NCBI GenBank assembly: GCA_013368315.1
Contig: JAACJM010000011.1
Location: 62,001 to 126,000 of the forward strand
Reading direction: 5' to 3'
DNA: 64,000 nucleotides
DNA from: Tetrapyrgos nigripes
Taxonomy: Eukaryota; Basidiomycota; Agaricomycetes; Agaricales; Campanellaceae
Position 1 is the stretch's first letter; each line of letters begins with the position of its first letter. The translations under genes and the position numbers were made by a program. Of the stretch, positions 12,453 to 25,105 are shown piece after piece. Below the pieces are notes generated by a model. The model was not told the origin of the DNA and searched no databases. It was given only the letters and a program-made list of their open reading frames with translations.

Positions 12453-13538
12453 CTAATGCAACCATCTCAACCATGCATTCGTCCCATTGCTAATTATTTC
12501 ACTGAACTGCTGAGCGATGACCCTGTTGGCTTGCTCGCCCGGATGCATTTCGTTGTACCACAGATAACTGTCTAACTGTGAACCCGTCGCATTCGTACAG
12601 TCGGTGGCAGCTTTCTCGAGGTCATAGACGCAGGAAATTGCTGCTCCGGTGACGTTCAAGGGCGCCGTGCCGTTGAGGTACTTGGATGGATTGGAATACA
12701 TGTCTTGGAACAAACCATACGAATCAAAAATACCTGACAACTCGGTAAGTTGCGTCTCGCAGCTTTGAAAGACAACGTTGACTCACCGATATGCGCATCT
12801 GACAAGTTCGCAGCCATCTGGGTGAGCATCAGCTCGGCCAATTTGTTTCCTGAGCGGACGAGCTCTGCTATGCCAATGTGCCATTCGGTCGTGTTTCTTT
12901 CAGCATTCCAGAACTTGCTGGGATATGCGTCTGGTGCATAAGTAGGAAGGAGTTGAAGTGGGAGCAGCTATGTAGTTGTGAGAACCAATCGTCCTGGATT
13001 ACCGGTAGGAACTGGCACTCACGTTTTGGAAAATGAAATTCCTCGCTCCAGAGTCGTAAAGGGTCTTTAACCAACCCACTGCGCACTCGGTCGTGTCGAC
13101 AATGGATGCACCATCTTGGGCTTGCCCGGTGAGCAGTCCTGAGTACCCTATGTCATTGGTTCCTATCCAGTTCGTGTACAGCGTGGTGTCGCTTTCCAGC
13201 GAACCCAAAGAACCATTGTTCTTCTCTGTAAAGTACAGAGGCAATTCATCGTTCAACACCGATGCAACGAGACTGGTTGTCAAGTTCGGAGAGCAGGTTG
13301 CTGCGACCCGAGCGTACGAGTGCAAAGAGATGTTGGCATAACCTGCAAGATAGACCGGCCAAGCTTGTCCACCGTCCTGGGGCAAATCTATACTGGTGTA
13401 GGAGTCTCCAAAGGTAACAATGTTTTTGATGTGACCTTCAGTAATCCTAGCACCAGAAGCCGTGGCAAGGTGACATACGAAGAGAGCGCCAAGGAGTGCC
13501 AAGCTTCGGGGTTTCAACATTTTTGGGAGAATGGACAT
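12453..13538 (-). CDS. Secreted GDSL esterase/lipase (CE16-like)
   Basis: SGNH/GDSL-fold hydrolase, probably a secreted acetylesterase. The signal peptide is MSILPKMLKPRSLALLGALF...TASG. The block I nucleophile motif is IVTFGDSYTS; the GxND block is WIGTNDIGYSG; the C-terminal D/H block is WYNEMHPGEQANRVIAQQ, giving the catalytic His. Two or three introns separate exons such as QLLPTYAPDAYPSKFWNAER and IFDSYGLFQDMYSNP. Several N-x-S/T sequons (NISL, NLTT, NVTG, NATG) fit an extracellular glycoprotein. Length is about 310-320 residues, normal for fungal CE16 enzymes. Its promoter lacks both shared cluster elements, so it may be an unrelated wood-degradation gene sitting inside the cluster region. 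Function class is firm; link to the pathway is doubtful. Confidence 0.92.
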
Positions 13539-13660
13539 GGAGCAGTGCGCAGGTGTTTATGTCCAGGTCTAAATGTAGTCTAGCTGCCGACTCACGTTCG
13601 CATACTTGACTTTTTTGGCGACCCGCTGGCCGCAGATAGATCCTTTTGTGGACAACGGGT

Positions 13661-14632
13661 GTAACTCAGCCTCTTGAAGCAGGCTCCACAAGATTGTCAG
13701 CCGCCAGGAAGGGCGTTATCCCGCAAGACCGCAAGTTTGCCTATTTTCAGCAACTCGACCGATTTGCTGATCCACATTCTGTGGAGACTCCGGAACACGC
13801 TGTCTTTGGTGTCTGGCAGACTCACATACTTACTGTGAACCTACGCAACCTTTTGTGGGAGGCAGTAAAAGCTGCCAAAGGCTGGGAAATCCCTACAAAT
13901 CTTACAAACCAATTTGCTTTGTATTGATCTACAAGGGAGGTGCCGCCTCCTACGTGCTCGCTTTGTATTGATTTACGAGGGAAGGACCGAATCCCGCCTC
14001 CCACACAACTTTATTTGCTCTTATTTGCTATGTTCACGTGAATAAAGTAGCCACCCCGAGACGTCGTGCGAATTTGATGGCGGCAAAGAAAGAGAGAGGC
14101 GAGTCAATTTCTTCGCGGGACTTCAGCCACACCGAAAAAGAAGCAACGCGCATCATACTTAAGTAGATATGTACATCAATTATACCTAGTGTTTTTGGTC
14201 GACGCGATCTACATGGTCTCAGGATGGCTAAGTACGTGTATGATATCTCAGTTCACTAAGCAAAGACTAGAATGTTTATTGCGTCAGACGAGACAACGGA
14301 GAACTAATACTATTGGCATGCTTGTCCTGATAGAACGAACGCCCTGCAGCCTTCTGTGTGAGTGCGTGATTCGGCTGGGCGTAGAGGGACTGCCTCGCCC
14401 TTGATACTGTGATATCATTGATATTGTGGCTACGCATAATGCCACGGGTCCTGAAGAGGCCACTTGGTGTGTATCTATCTATCTATTTCTGGCTTCTCAG
14501 GGCGCAACTCAGTCTCTTGGAGCAAGCTCCGCAAGATCACCAGCTGCCAGTCGCCAGGTCGTGATCCCGCAAACCCGCAAGTTTGCCTATTTTCAGCAGC
14601 TCCACCGATTTGTTGATCCACATTCTGGATTT
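13661..14632. repeat. Diverged direct repeat pair with small tandem duplication
   Basis: A segment of about 130 bp at about 13661-13790 recurs at about 14503-14632. The two share a core that includes CGCAAGTTTGCCTATTTTCA and CTGATCCACATTCTG. Between them, about 13912-13960 is followed by a diverged tandem copy at 13961-14008 (shared GCTTTGTATTGAT). No protein is supported across the repeats. They may be remnants of a short mobile element. Confidence 0.65.
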
Positions 14633-14734
14633 TCAACAAGTCCAAGTCTGACAGTATCTGGGTATCTGGACACTGGACGGTATATAAGGATGGTGAATAA
14701 CTCTCATATTTCCTCAGTATTGACCACAACGATC

Positions 14735-15645
14735 ATGCATCTCTCCACTCTGCTCTTCGCCTCTATCCAGATTGCTAGTAGCTGGGTAAGGACTTCTTCT
14801 GATTGCAATGGTCACCATTCCTCAGAATATTGCGTTTCTCAGGCCTTTCTTGGGGTCCGCCAGAATAATCCCAACGCAGAGGGATCAACCTTTACAATCA
14901 ATCCGCCCTATAAAACTGGAAACAAGTCTATAGATGCCGGTGGTGAGCTCGCAGCTCAAGTTCTTCAGGCTTTGTTCACTGGAGACATTCAGACGCTCGA
15001 GGTAATGATACCCCACTTCAACAATCTGAGAAAGTACTGATATCTTTATAGGAACACTTGATTGCTCCAGACTACCTCGGTGTTGAAGCACCAGGAATGC
15101 CGTACAACGTGAGTTTTTCCATCTTAAACCGCCACTTTAGCTTGACACTCAAATCATCTTTACAGGACAGCATTTATTATGTATGAATTTTTCTTAAGTC
15201 TTTCAATGAGATAGGCGGTGACTGAAGCGTCATTTACAGGGCTTTGAAGGACTTGAGCGTATTCCCAAGGAAAGCGCGAAGATTTGGGCCTTCAACCATA
15301 CTACTCTTTCCATCTTCCCAATGACCCCCGAGTTTGTCTTGGTGAAGATGTGGGATCCTACAGCTAAAAGTGCGGCTACTAATGAAACGGTCCCATACGA
15401 CGTTCTTGAAGAGGTCTATATCAAGGATGGGAAATACGTCTGTAAGTATATCTCAACCATTTCAAAAAATTCTGAGTTACTTACCATCATGGACAGTGAC
15501 GAAGCCGTACTACTGGGATCAGTATGGCTACATGAAGGCGAACATCATTGCACAAGGTGACAACTTCGCCAAGTGGCAGGATAACGTAACGCAGGTGAAG
15601 CAGGCTCAGTTGGACCAATGGGCCCCGTTGTTTGCAGGCAATTAA
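14735..15645 (+). CDS. Small secreted protein, unrecognised (possibly NTF2/SnoaL-like)
   Basis: I do not recognise this family with certainty. Start MHLSTLLFASIQIASSW is a signal-peptide-like exon. The following exons join through consensus splice sites: AFLGVRQNNPNAEGSTF..., EHLIAPDYLGVEAPGMPYN, DSIYY, GFEGLERIPKESAKIW..., then TKPYYWDQYGYMKANIIAQ and the end AQLDQWAPLFAGN. The mature protein would be about 170-180 residues. An alternation of short helices and strands with EEVYIKDGKYV and a terminal amphipathic helix is reminiscent of the NTF2-like (SnoaL) fold; this is an impression only. It has six exons with very short internal ones, including a five-codon exon, so the model should be verified with transcripts. 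It sits directly downstream of the second copy of the 130-bp repeat. Confidence 0.7.
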
Positions 15646-15988
15646 TCAGATACGTATCGTATCTCAACAAGCTTTTGCAGAAGCTATCTACTATTGTTCT
15701 GTAAGTAATTATGTAACTTAAAATTTTATATACCCGAGATTCGAGAGTTCGTGTTTGAACGAGGTTCCAGAGTAACCACGCTCATGCAAGTGAAATACCA
15801 CACGTGTTGGACCATGCTATTTCGCCGCTATTGCTATGGAAGAGAAGAAAAGAAGTTTGAGTGAAGGAAAAAGAACGATGCCACTTTGCTGATCCAAGGT
15901 GCGATATAAACGATAGCATACGTTAGAGTAGGAGTCTGGGATAAGCGTTGAGTATAGGAGCTATTTTTACTTGTCTGGCATGAGCAGG

Positions 15989-16736
15989 CTAGGTAGACCA
16001 AGAGTCCAAGACAATGAGCGTGAGGTACTCAGAACAACACAACACGATGACTCGTATCTCTAGGTCATAGCACTCTCGGCCGTCCCAGCTTACAGCCCAC
16101 AGAAGAACCTGAAACCGAGATCGAAGCCTCCTTGCAGTCTGCGACCACTGGAAAACGTACCCGATGTCACAATCAACCTATTGGACTCGATGGAGGCAAC
16201 AGTTACCGAAAGCGAAGTCAAAGTCTTATTGTGAGCTCAAATGGCCGCATTTTTCGTATCCTATCCTATTCCGTCAGCTCGGCAGACTCGGCACCAAGCT
16301 TCGCAAATTCTCCGTCAACTTTCGTCGGGCAACGAACCAGTGACCAGTGCCCAGTCCATGACCCACCTCTACCTCTTCAGAGTCTATTGCATTTTGTGCA
16401 ATGGGATGAGGACTCGTACCTGCTGCTGTATACAGTGGCCCGCACAGACATATTCCTTGTGCCAGGTAACCTATGGAGATGAATAAGAAATGACGCTTAG
16501 ACTCCATTACAGGACTCGTAGAGCGTGGTACTACTCTGAAGAGAGAAAGGTCACCGAAAGATTGGGCCTTGAGCAGAAGCCGAAGGTCTCCAAAGCGAAT
16601 ACAAGCCGATGAACTCTGGAACGATGAACCAACCTTGATTCAAGTGGACTGGAGCGACATTAAAGCGCCGATCGCGAGTGAAGAAAAGTCAACTATAACT
16701 ATCCAAGTCAGGCTGAATGCAAAGTCAATCTATTGA
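15989..16736 (+). CDS. Hypothetical protein, uncertain 5' end
   Basis: No family recognised. The supported part is LQPTEEPETEIEASLQS..., then SLLHFVQWDEDSYLLLYTVA, RTDIFLVPG, a consensus intron at about 16463-16511, and a final exon GLVERGTTLKRERSPKDWAL...ADELWNDEPTLIQVDWSDI... ending KSIY at 16736. The 3' exon alone reads 75 codons without a stop in the right phase after splicing, which argues for a real gene. The 5' end has several consistent models (ATG at 15989 or 16016), and an alternative 47-bp intron at about 16228-16274 switches frames. It is convergent with the A-T-R gene, ending 33 bp before its stop codon. A CGGCCGTC site lies at 16077-16084, inside the putative 5' part. Confidence 0.45.
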
Positions 16737-16768
16737 AGTTTACATATGGTTCTCTAAACAAATACGTT

Positions 16769-19700
16769 CTACAACAATTTCCAGTAGGTGAGCCATTTCT
16801 CGACGTCTCCAACTCCAATTGTGCTAGACCGAGCCCTTTCCAACGAAGGTGATTTCGCCAGAGACAGACTCAAATCCAAGTTTGATTCAACAGGGATTTC
16901 CTTTGCATCCCCTAAGAATTGAAGTAGCATTGCTGAACGGGCCTTCAAATTCAAATTATCGGGACTGGAGGAGAGAAGCCCGATCCACTCCCGAAAAGGA
17001 ATCAGCGGTACGTTCAACAACGTTGCGATAATGGTTGAGATCGGCTGGAGGGAAAGCGGAGTGGGATGACATAGATTGAGGTATGGGACTGAGCAATCTT
17101 TCACGTCTAAAATGAAAGATACTGCTACGCCAGAGGGTAGCCAGGCGACCTCCTATAGTGACACATTAGATACTATTAAGCAGATTCAGATACGCTACTT
17201 ACGGTATCAAGGTTCGGGAAGGAACCAACTGATTTTGAGACCTGGCAAATAGATGGAAACCATTCCTGAGGATTCCACATTCCGTTCGGTGCGCCACACA
17301 ATTGTCCTATGCGTATGATCGTCACATCTAGAATTCCAAAGTGTGCTGCTTTGTCGAGAACTCGCTCAGAAATCCACTTTGCCTGGCCATATGTGAAATT
17401 TCCAGCTACGCTCGGGTCATCCATCGGTTGTGCAGGAACTTTCTGATGATCCTTATAATCTAATTAGAAAGATGAATCAAATGTCCAACCTGAACCAAGT
17501 CGATGAATGACGTACGTCCCACTACCGCGATACTGCTGGTGTAAATCAATCTAGGCTTCCAGGAACATTGTTTCGCAAAATCGACGAGGCTTCGAACGCT
17601 CTTCAAAGCTGGTTTAAAGGACTCCAGACTGTAATTGAATTGGACCGGCCAAGCTAAGGTCCAAATGAACAGACGAACACACAAAGTTCACCAATGGTCA
17701 GTACTTACCGTTATGAATAATCAGAGTGACCGAAGAGACCATCTAAACAGGAAATCATCAGAGTATTGCTTCGCAAGAGCTGAAAACAATGCGTACCTCA
17801 TTATACAAGTCATTTCTCATACCAAAATTCGGGGTCGTCAAGTCCACGGTAACAAGCTCGACGGATTTGCAGTCCAGGATATGGGGGTCTATGCCATGTT
17901 CTCGGAGAGCATTCTGCTGTCGTGTTCTTAAATCAGTAGTACCGCTCCTATTGAGCGCATATATCCGAACAACATCGTTGCGGTGACAAAGCCTTTCCAA
18001 TATCTGACATCCCAATGAGCCCGTACTACCAGTCAGCAGAACTGTTTCCTTCTCCAACGACGATGCCGATCTTTCGGAAACATGGTCGAGTCCGGTAGAC
18101 AGCTCTCTCACAAGGTCATTCATGACTTCGGTGGAGCTGAGGTGTTTCAAGACTCGAGAAACCTTGCTCTCCGTCAGGTACCGTGCGAGCTTTTCAGCTG
18201 TCGGACACTGGTAGATGAGGTTCAAAGGGACGGACTGAGAGGCGAACTCATCCCCGAAAAGCTGCGTTACAACGTTGTAGATAATATTGCGAAGCCTGAC
18301 AGCATGCAGACTGAACAAATGTGAGCTATACGTGCAGAATATTGAGGCAAGTTACTTACCTATCAAAGCCATAATGGAAAACATCGACACCCAGAGGCAC
18401 CTTCTGACCGGTAACGCTATCGAAGAGTTTAGAGATCCATTGCAAGATACTTCCATAGTCCCACGACAGAGATTTCACGTCTGTTCCCGCTGTCGATCTG
18501 CTGAATTCTTCATATGCTTTCTCGATTTCAACGGCATGCCCAGCAATGATAGAATGTCTACGAGGAGTTCCTTTAAGCGTGAACTCGAATTCTTTTTCTG
18601 GGTCTGCAATCAAAATCATCTTTGCTCGGATGAATACCTTGATTAAGGAAGGATTTGAGCACAACAAACCTCTCGATAGATCTTGGAATGAGTAGGTGCA
18701 AAGTTGTTGGCGGCTTGTACGATATTGCTATGTGACATAAATTAAAACAGTAAGCACACGAAGTCGAATAAGTACATATGCTGAACATACGTACGCGATG
18801 GAATCTTTGAACTCCTCAACAGCTGTCTGATCTTTGGGATCCACGATACACGATGGTGCAAGCAGCAAGATGATTCCATTGTTGAAACGTCCACGGCCGA
18901 ACATCACAGCACCCAAGATACGAGGGTCTTGAGTGAAAATTGATTCGATTGGGCCAGGATTGGTCTGTTGAAGATATAAGCATTTCTTGTACTAGAGAGC
19001 AGATATCGTGCAAGTACCTTCTCTCCAGTAGACAACATGATCTGATCATCACTATCAACCTCTCAGTAAGTTCCGAATGAACGTCGTGAATGATCACCTA
19101 CCTTCGACCGTAGACTCTCCAAAGGTCCGGTTCCGTTGGGTGACGCACGATCAAATCGTTAGTGGCATACCCTCGTTTTCCCTCTATGGTATCAGTGATC
19201 ACAATTGGACAATAAGTTGACGCTCCGTCTTCCTGAAACATACTGAAGTTTCAGTACGATAACCTAATGGAAAGCAAAACGAGTCCTATTACCATAGCAT
19301 AAAGCTCATACACTTTCTCTTCCTCGTCCCAAACAGACAAATGAGGTTTGAAATAATCAGCAAATATGAAGTACCGCCAATTCTTGCCCAGGGATTGTTC
19401 TGCGAAAGGCCGATAGATCTATGTAAACCCTAAGCTAGCCTGGTAAGAGACTGATCACATACCGGGCAGCATCTTTGAGACAGTACCAAATTCAGTCCTA
19501 CCAGAAAAAGATAGATGAGTGCTGTAGGCCAGCATTTTTTCGAGAGCTGAAAGTAGCTTACCCGCCGTAAATAGTATGTAGCTGTACACCCTTGCTGATA
19601 AGGAAATCACCAGTACTTTGATTGAGAGGGCCTCCAGCGAATATCTGAGTAGAGTAGCATTAGTATAACCATAAACGACGAGTTGTCGCAGAACTTACCA

Positions 19701-20940
19701 CTGCCCGTAGACTAGCTAATAGCTTGACCGCCTCAGGGTCTGTAGCCCAGGTCTACCCAAACGATAACTGAGGGTCCATATTCCGTCCTGACGAATTTGC
19801 TGATAGGACTTACCTCTAAGAAGGTTGGCACCGCAGGAGCTATGGTACAACCATCTTCTCTGATCTTCTGAATCATTATTTCAGGAGTAGGAAGGATGGG
19901 TGGTGACTGCGGTTCAAATACTGCGATCACCATTGCGGCTGATGCTGCTCTGGCTAAGGAAGTTATTCCCATAGCGTCTAGAGTAGCGAGCTTTCAGTCG
20001 TCTTTCTGCTAATAAGACAAAAGGAAAACGACTCACGAAACATTGGAATGTGATGCATGGCATGAATTTGTCCAGGTTTACCCTTTTCTCCGGTCACTGG
20101 TGGTTAAACATGTCGAAAATGTAAATTAAGTATAGCCATGATGAAAACGTATCGACCGATCACGTACATCGCAGCGCTGCAAACTGCAAGAGATGGGAAT
20201 GACTGTAGACGATAGCCTTTGGAAAGGATGTTGTTCCTATTGAGCATACATATTAAGATCAAGACGAAATCGAGTTCTAAGAAACTGCAGTACTCACCAC
20301 TAGAGTGCAAAATCACACAAGGTTCCTCCATGTTTCGGATGACAAGGTCGGGTAGAAGCTCAGTATTTTTCGCCCGGACTTCCCGAGAACTAGCATCGTA
20401 GAGGTCTTCGAATGTGAACGTAGGATGAGTTTTGATTCCAGTCGTTGTGGAGCGGGAAAGAGCTTTGCTGGCGAGTGTCTGCATCGCTGGATCAGCAGAG
20501 ACATATAGATGTCGAGCGCCAGACACTTTAAGTAAATGATCCACGGATTCAGGACTATTCCTTGTCGATATCGGGAATGCGACGAAGCCAGCTCGTATTA
20601 CCCCGAGCAGTTGAGTGATGTACGAGATGGAATCTGCATAACACAATCGAAAAGTTAGTAGTACCATTGAGAACAAGACTCGACTGAACTGACCGTCCAC
20701 TGCAAGAATAGCGACCGTCCTGTTATCATCTGAAGGATTTCCGAGACGTTCCAGAACAGACTTGGCGCATCCATGGATAGCATGACCAAAGACGCTCCAA
20801 GTGAGTACCTTCTTTGAGCCGTTCGAGGTGGTGTAGACGAATAAGGGACAATTGGCGGAATTTTTGAGGTGGAAGTCGTATATCTGAGTGACAGCGAGGC
20901 TGCCATCCAATGGGGGTTCTTTGAAAGACGAAGTATCCAT
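16769..20940 (-). CDS. NRPS-like adenylate-forming reductase (A-T-R)
   Basis: Multidomain enzyme that activates a carboxylic acid as an adenylate, loads it on a phosphopantetheine arm and releases it by NADPH reduction, normally as an aldehyde. The start MDTSSFKEPPLDGSLAVTQI is chosen over an upstream in-frame methionine because its composition fits the family better. Adenylation domain, about residues 20-560: ILHSSG in core A3, AGGPLNQ, IYGG-TEFG in A5, then VYGRSDDQIMLSTGEKTNPG and FTLKGTPRRHS near the end. Thiolation domain: DVFHYGFDSLHAVRLRN, with the Ser exposed only after removing an intron that splits its codon. Reductase domain: VLLTGSTGSLGCQILERL, IYTSSIAVVGR, and the YGQAKWISERVL Tyr-Lys pair of extended SDRs. 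There is no condensation domain. Total is about 1,050 residues and a dozen or more introns. It is probably the scaffold-entry enzyme of the cluster, although its promoter lacks exact copies of the two shared elements. Confidence 0.95.
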
Positions 20941-22186
20941 GAGGAAGCAACAAAGGCAAAGGAGGGCCGCCAAAAATTGGGGAGCGTTTTATCACAGACC
21001 TCCACAATTTAACCCACCAGGGGTACTAACCCGTACCCGGTACGCTCAAAAATATATCCTTGCAGCTCACTAGTCGACATTGGAAGTCAAAGATGGGGTC
21101 TTCATACACTGTGCACGAGGCGAGGTTATACAATCGTTACCTGCATTGAGATTAGGGCTTCCATACAAGTAAAATTTGAATGTACACCGCGGTCCGCGTC
21201 CGCAATGGCCATTCAAAATTCCTTAAAAAGGCAAAGCGGCGCAATCCCAAACCGTTCAGTTCATGAGTCAGAAGACCGCACGTTCCCAACTTGGAAACGA
21301 AAAAATTGCGTAGTTGAACCAAGAGGTCGATATGAATACTTGATCACAAGTGTTGAGCATTGAAGCGAATCACCACCCAAGCGTACAATATGGAGACGTA
21401 CAGAGAGTCAAAGACCGCATCTTTGATACTTCCAATGTCGACCTGCATGTGCTACAGTACTGAGTAACCGCTGACAGCGATTGCGACGGCAGTAGCGCAC
21501 TTTCCTCCCAATACTGATTCCAAACTATGACACTGATTGACCGCATGAATGCCAGACTCAGAGGAAGCAGGATCCTGGAAAGTTTTAACGGAGCTTGAAG
21601 AAGGAAGAGGATCATAGAGATTAGCCGTTTCGAACCATCTCGTGTACAGCGAGCACCATACAACTGAAGGATGGAAAGGAGGTGCATCCAGTTAGCAAGA
21701 TCCTCCAGATACATGGATAAAGACGCACCTCATTCCTGGCAGCATTCTTGTTCCCATTTTCAGGCCTATTCTTCCCTACTTCCTGGACCGTCCCTTCGAA
21801 TTTGGTTTGAGATGACGCGCTGGCGTCTGGCACTGCTACAGATACCTGGCAATTGGGGTAAAAGGCGTTGGAATGATGACGAAGTCTCCTGGACCTGGGC
21901 CGCAATAGGTGTCGACGTGGCCATACTGGGAGGCCACCGGAGATCTGGTAGTTGTAAAATCTTTACAACTCCATCGTATTTAATTGCCATTGATGGTCGA
22001 GTCTTCAAGATACTTCTGAGGATATTGACATCGTGCTGCTTGAGGTTTAAGTTTTGGTTTTTTTGATAGTCGAAAAGGTGCCCGGTCCGACGAGACCGAT
22101 GTGGTAGGCGTCACGGTGCTTCGTCTCTGACGAATTTGTATAACACCATCTATAAAGGACATAAGAAGTACACTATCTAGGATTCC
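20941..22186. other. Intergenic, weak coding hints only
   Basis: Upstream region of the A-T-R gene and downstream region of the OYE gene. Minus-strand ORFs at 21370-21714 and 21775-22008 could belong to a small spliced gene, but I found no motif and no convincing exon chain. No copy of the shared promoter elements was found here. Confidence 0.5.
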
Positions 22187-23851
22187 TCACTCGTCTTTCT
22201 TGACCACTTTCGGCGCACGTCGACTTAGACTACTTCCTCTCCCACCCCATCCCCACCCAATCTGCTTCGCCAAATACACGCTCACATCCAAATCTTCCGC
22301 CATGGCCCAAACCGTCCCCGGATCCCTCGTAAACTGTCTCCCAACCAACACAACATCGCACTTGTGTTCCTGAAGCAACCTTTCCCCCTCTTGACCCGTC
22401 TTCACTCCACCAGCTGCTCCAACCAACATCTTTTCTCCTCGTTCTCCTTTCCTTTTTACCCTCACGTCCGAGTTTTGAATAGCTTCCCATACTTTTCCAG
22501 CAAGCACCGGTTGCAAGGAACGCTCTGCCATACGCTGTTCGCGGTGATTACCTGCACAGGAGATGTTTATCACATCTACACCGTGCTCAGCGAGGATTTT
22601 GGCTAGTCGGATGGTATCTTCTACACGCCAGGAAGGTGAGTCTGGCATAGACTCTTCCAACCAATCACTTGCTGATATACTGAAAAGCGACTGGTTAGCA
22701 ACTTGTCGTTACTCTGAGAACGTGGCTCTACAAAACTCACCGGAGCCATAACGGCATGCCCTCTGGAATAGTCGCTCTGACCGCATCGACCACCTCCAAG
22801 GTAAACCTTATCCGATTTTCAAACGACCCTCCATACTCATCCGTCCTCATGTTGACGGCAGGACTGCAAAACGAGTTCAAAAGGTATCCATGTGCACTGT
22901 GGACCTCGATAATATCGAACCCCGCTTTCAAAGCCCTCTTCGTCGCATCCACCCAGGCTTGGACAAGCTGTTTGATACCCTCCTTAGTCAGGACATTGGG
23001 GGTAGCATGATATTCATCCCAGGGTTCTTCCGACGGACCGACAACATCATTGGGCCAACCTCCTATATTTTCCGTAGCGACCATTCCATAATGAAGAAAG
23101 GGAGCTACGGTGGAGCCTTTTCTTCCCTGTGTGTAGCAAATGTTTCCAATGGTCAGTATTGCGGTCTTCCAACAACGTAATATACTACTCACACTATGCG
23201 CCAGTTGGATTGCAATCTTTTGGTTCTGAGAATGTGCGAAATCGACTAGGTCAGCCCAGCCTTTGATGTGTTTGTCGTCCCAGATACCAGCACATTGCGG
23301 TGTGATTCGACCTTCGGGAGTGACGGCGGTTGCTTCTACAAACGTCAGGCCGGGGCCTCGGGAGCATATACCTCCGACTGATCATTTGACGGAATAATGT
23401 GCGGATAGAAACGAGAGGACGAGAGGAAGAAGTTGCGTAAGTGAACAAACATGACCGGCGAGCAAGACTACCCACTGTGAGCCATGTGCCAGGGAGTAAT
23501 AAACCCATCTTGAGAAGAGTATTGACACATGGGTGCGACCTTTACGTCGTTTTTGGTTCAACGTAGTTAGTATACTTTCAAATACTAGAGGCTCCAAGTA
23601 CTCACAACAATCCTATTATGAAACTCCACTTCCCGCATCTTGATTGGCGTGAAAAGAAGAGGTAGAGGCTTGGGTTGAGTTTGATTGCCATTGATATCGA
23701 CACTACCAGTGGCGGGTTCGGGTTGAAGTTTTGGCAACGCATCCAAGGCCAAACCCGATGGAGGATCCTGTTTCGGGGTATAGAAGGGAATGCCTTCAGC
23801 GCCGGGATTGGGGAGCTCGATGAATCCTGGTATGGACATCGCAGTTGTCAT
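22187..23851 (-). CDS. NADH:flavin oxidoreductase, Old Yellow Enzyme (YqjM/XenA-like)
   Basis: FMN-dependent TIM-barrel ene-reductase, which typically reduces the C=C of enals, enones or quinone-like substrates with NAD(P)H. The first ATG of the long reading frame is at 23851 (MTTAMSIPGFIELPNP). The barrel begins with LPLLFTPIKMREVEFHNRIV. Active-site blocks are FDIIEVHSAHGYLLNSF and the strong signature NMRTDEYGGSFENRIRF; the late barrel has DVINISCAGNHREQR, VGAAGGVKTG and VVLVGRQFTRDPG for FMN phosphate binding. At least four introns lie in the 5' half. The C-terminus is a basic tail ending KKDE. The pattern fits the thermophilic-like/YqjM subclass rather than yeast Oye1. Upstream are both shared promoter elements, 19-bp at 24093-24111 and palindrome at 24123-24132, which ties it to the P450 pairs. 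Confidence 0.93.
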
Positions 23852-24092
23852 AATGTATGATATGGGCAAGTGGTGTTCGGCGGATGAAGCTGGTGAGACG
23901 ATGAATCAGAATATACCAGGGAAGAATGAAAGATTCGAGGATGCATATAGTACAAGTACTTACTATATGTGACTGGAGCCTTGAAGATTGAAGGCCGAGG
24001 TTACTTTTTGTGCGGCTTTCCATAATAGGTGTTTGGGTTGAGAAAGGACCCAAGGTAGCGTAGACGAGACTGATGACGTCGCGGGAGGTGTG

Positions 24093-24132
24093 TATTACCC
24101 GGGCTAGGACCACGAACTAATAGACGGCCGCG
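24093..24132. promoter_or_regulatory. OYE promoter carrying both shared elements
   Basis: TATTACCCGGGCTAGGACC (24093-24111) is followed 11 bp later by GACGGCCGCG (24123-24132), about 240-280 bp upstream of the OYE start codon. Both recur at the P450-A/B and P450-C/D promoters. Regulatory role is inferred. Confidence 0.55.
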
Positions 24133-25105
24133 AAGTGGACTACTTTGGTGTATACCGTGAAATAAGCCTGGGCTAAGATTTCCGAGTCAGTGTCTATCGA
24201 AAGATGTGTAACAGTGTAATATAGTACGCACCACACTACAAAGCTAGCGGCATAGGGTCTCCGGTGTGGTCTTGAAGAGCTCTGGAGAGTGGAAGAACCT
24301 ACAGGGACGAGAAATGTGTAGGGAAGGTTATGAATGGTGATAGGAGCGTATATATGCGGGACGTTTGGTGGGCTAGGCACGGTTTGATCAACAGGAGAGG
24401 GGGCAAAGCTGGGGAAGAACTATATATGCGCGTCAAATCGCAATCGGCGAGAAGGCATAGTACAGATATCACACGATACAGGCCAATGGAGTGTAGCATT
24501 CAACGGAAGTTGTCTGTAGACATATACGTGGAATTGTTGAGCGATGGGATATTAGCAAAAGGATAAATGACACACCTCTACGCATTAACTTTTGCCCTTC
24601 CTGAGCGTTTGTCAAGACCTAAGCCAGAAGATGTGACAGTAATAAGCAACTGATGCAACAAGAAAAAACACGCGTAATACCTCAGTTGACGAGAAAATTT
24701 GTACGTGGCCTCCGCAGGCCTAGAGTGAGGAGAGCAATACCCGAATCGTACGTAACGTTGGCGGCGCTGGTGAAGTATAGAGAAGAGACCGGGTCGGCAT
24801 TTTCTTCATCGTGTGCGTGTCTTCCTACTCTTCGACGTCGGTCTTTAAGCGAATGGGGTCTGCTTTGGGCATTCTGATTGTATTTGGCAAGTTCTATCCG
24901 AGCTTCAGCTAGCGAGGTGGAACAGGCTGATGAAGACAAGAAAGGAACATGGTGGTTACTGCGGAAGAGTCTGAGTCGGTCTGAGTTGGAAAATTCTACA
25001 TGACGTAGTAACGTCCAGACTCTTCTTATGAACAAGCCTCAAATTATTGACGAGTTTTCTTCCCCGAGTTATAGCTCTAGACTATAGTACAAATTATTCA
25101 TCAAT
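24133..25105. other. Intergenic, no gene supported
   Basis: This lies between the OYE promoter and the alcohol dehydrogenase 3' end. Only short ORFs without motifs or splice support were seen. Confidence 0.5.

Noticed and set aside
23851..23869. Longer N-terminus for the OYE protein
   Set aside because: The upstream extension has no ATG; the first ATG in frame is at 23851.
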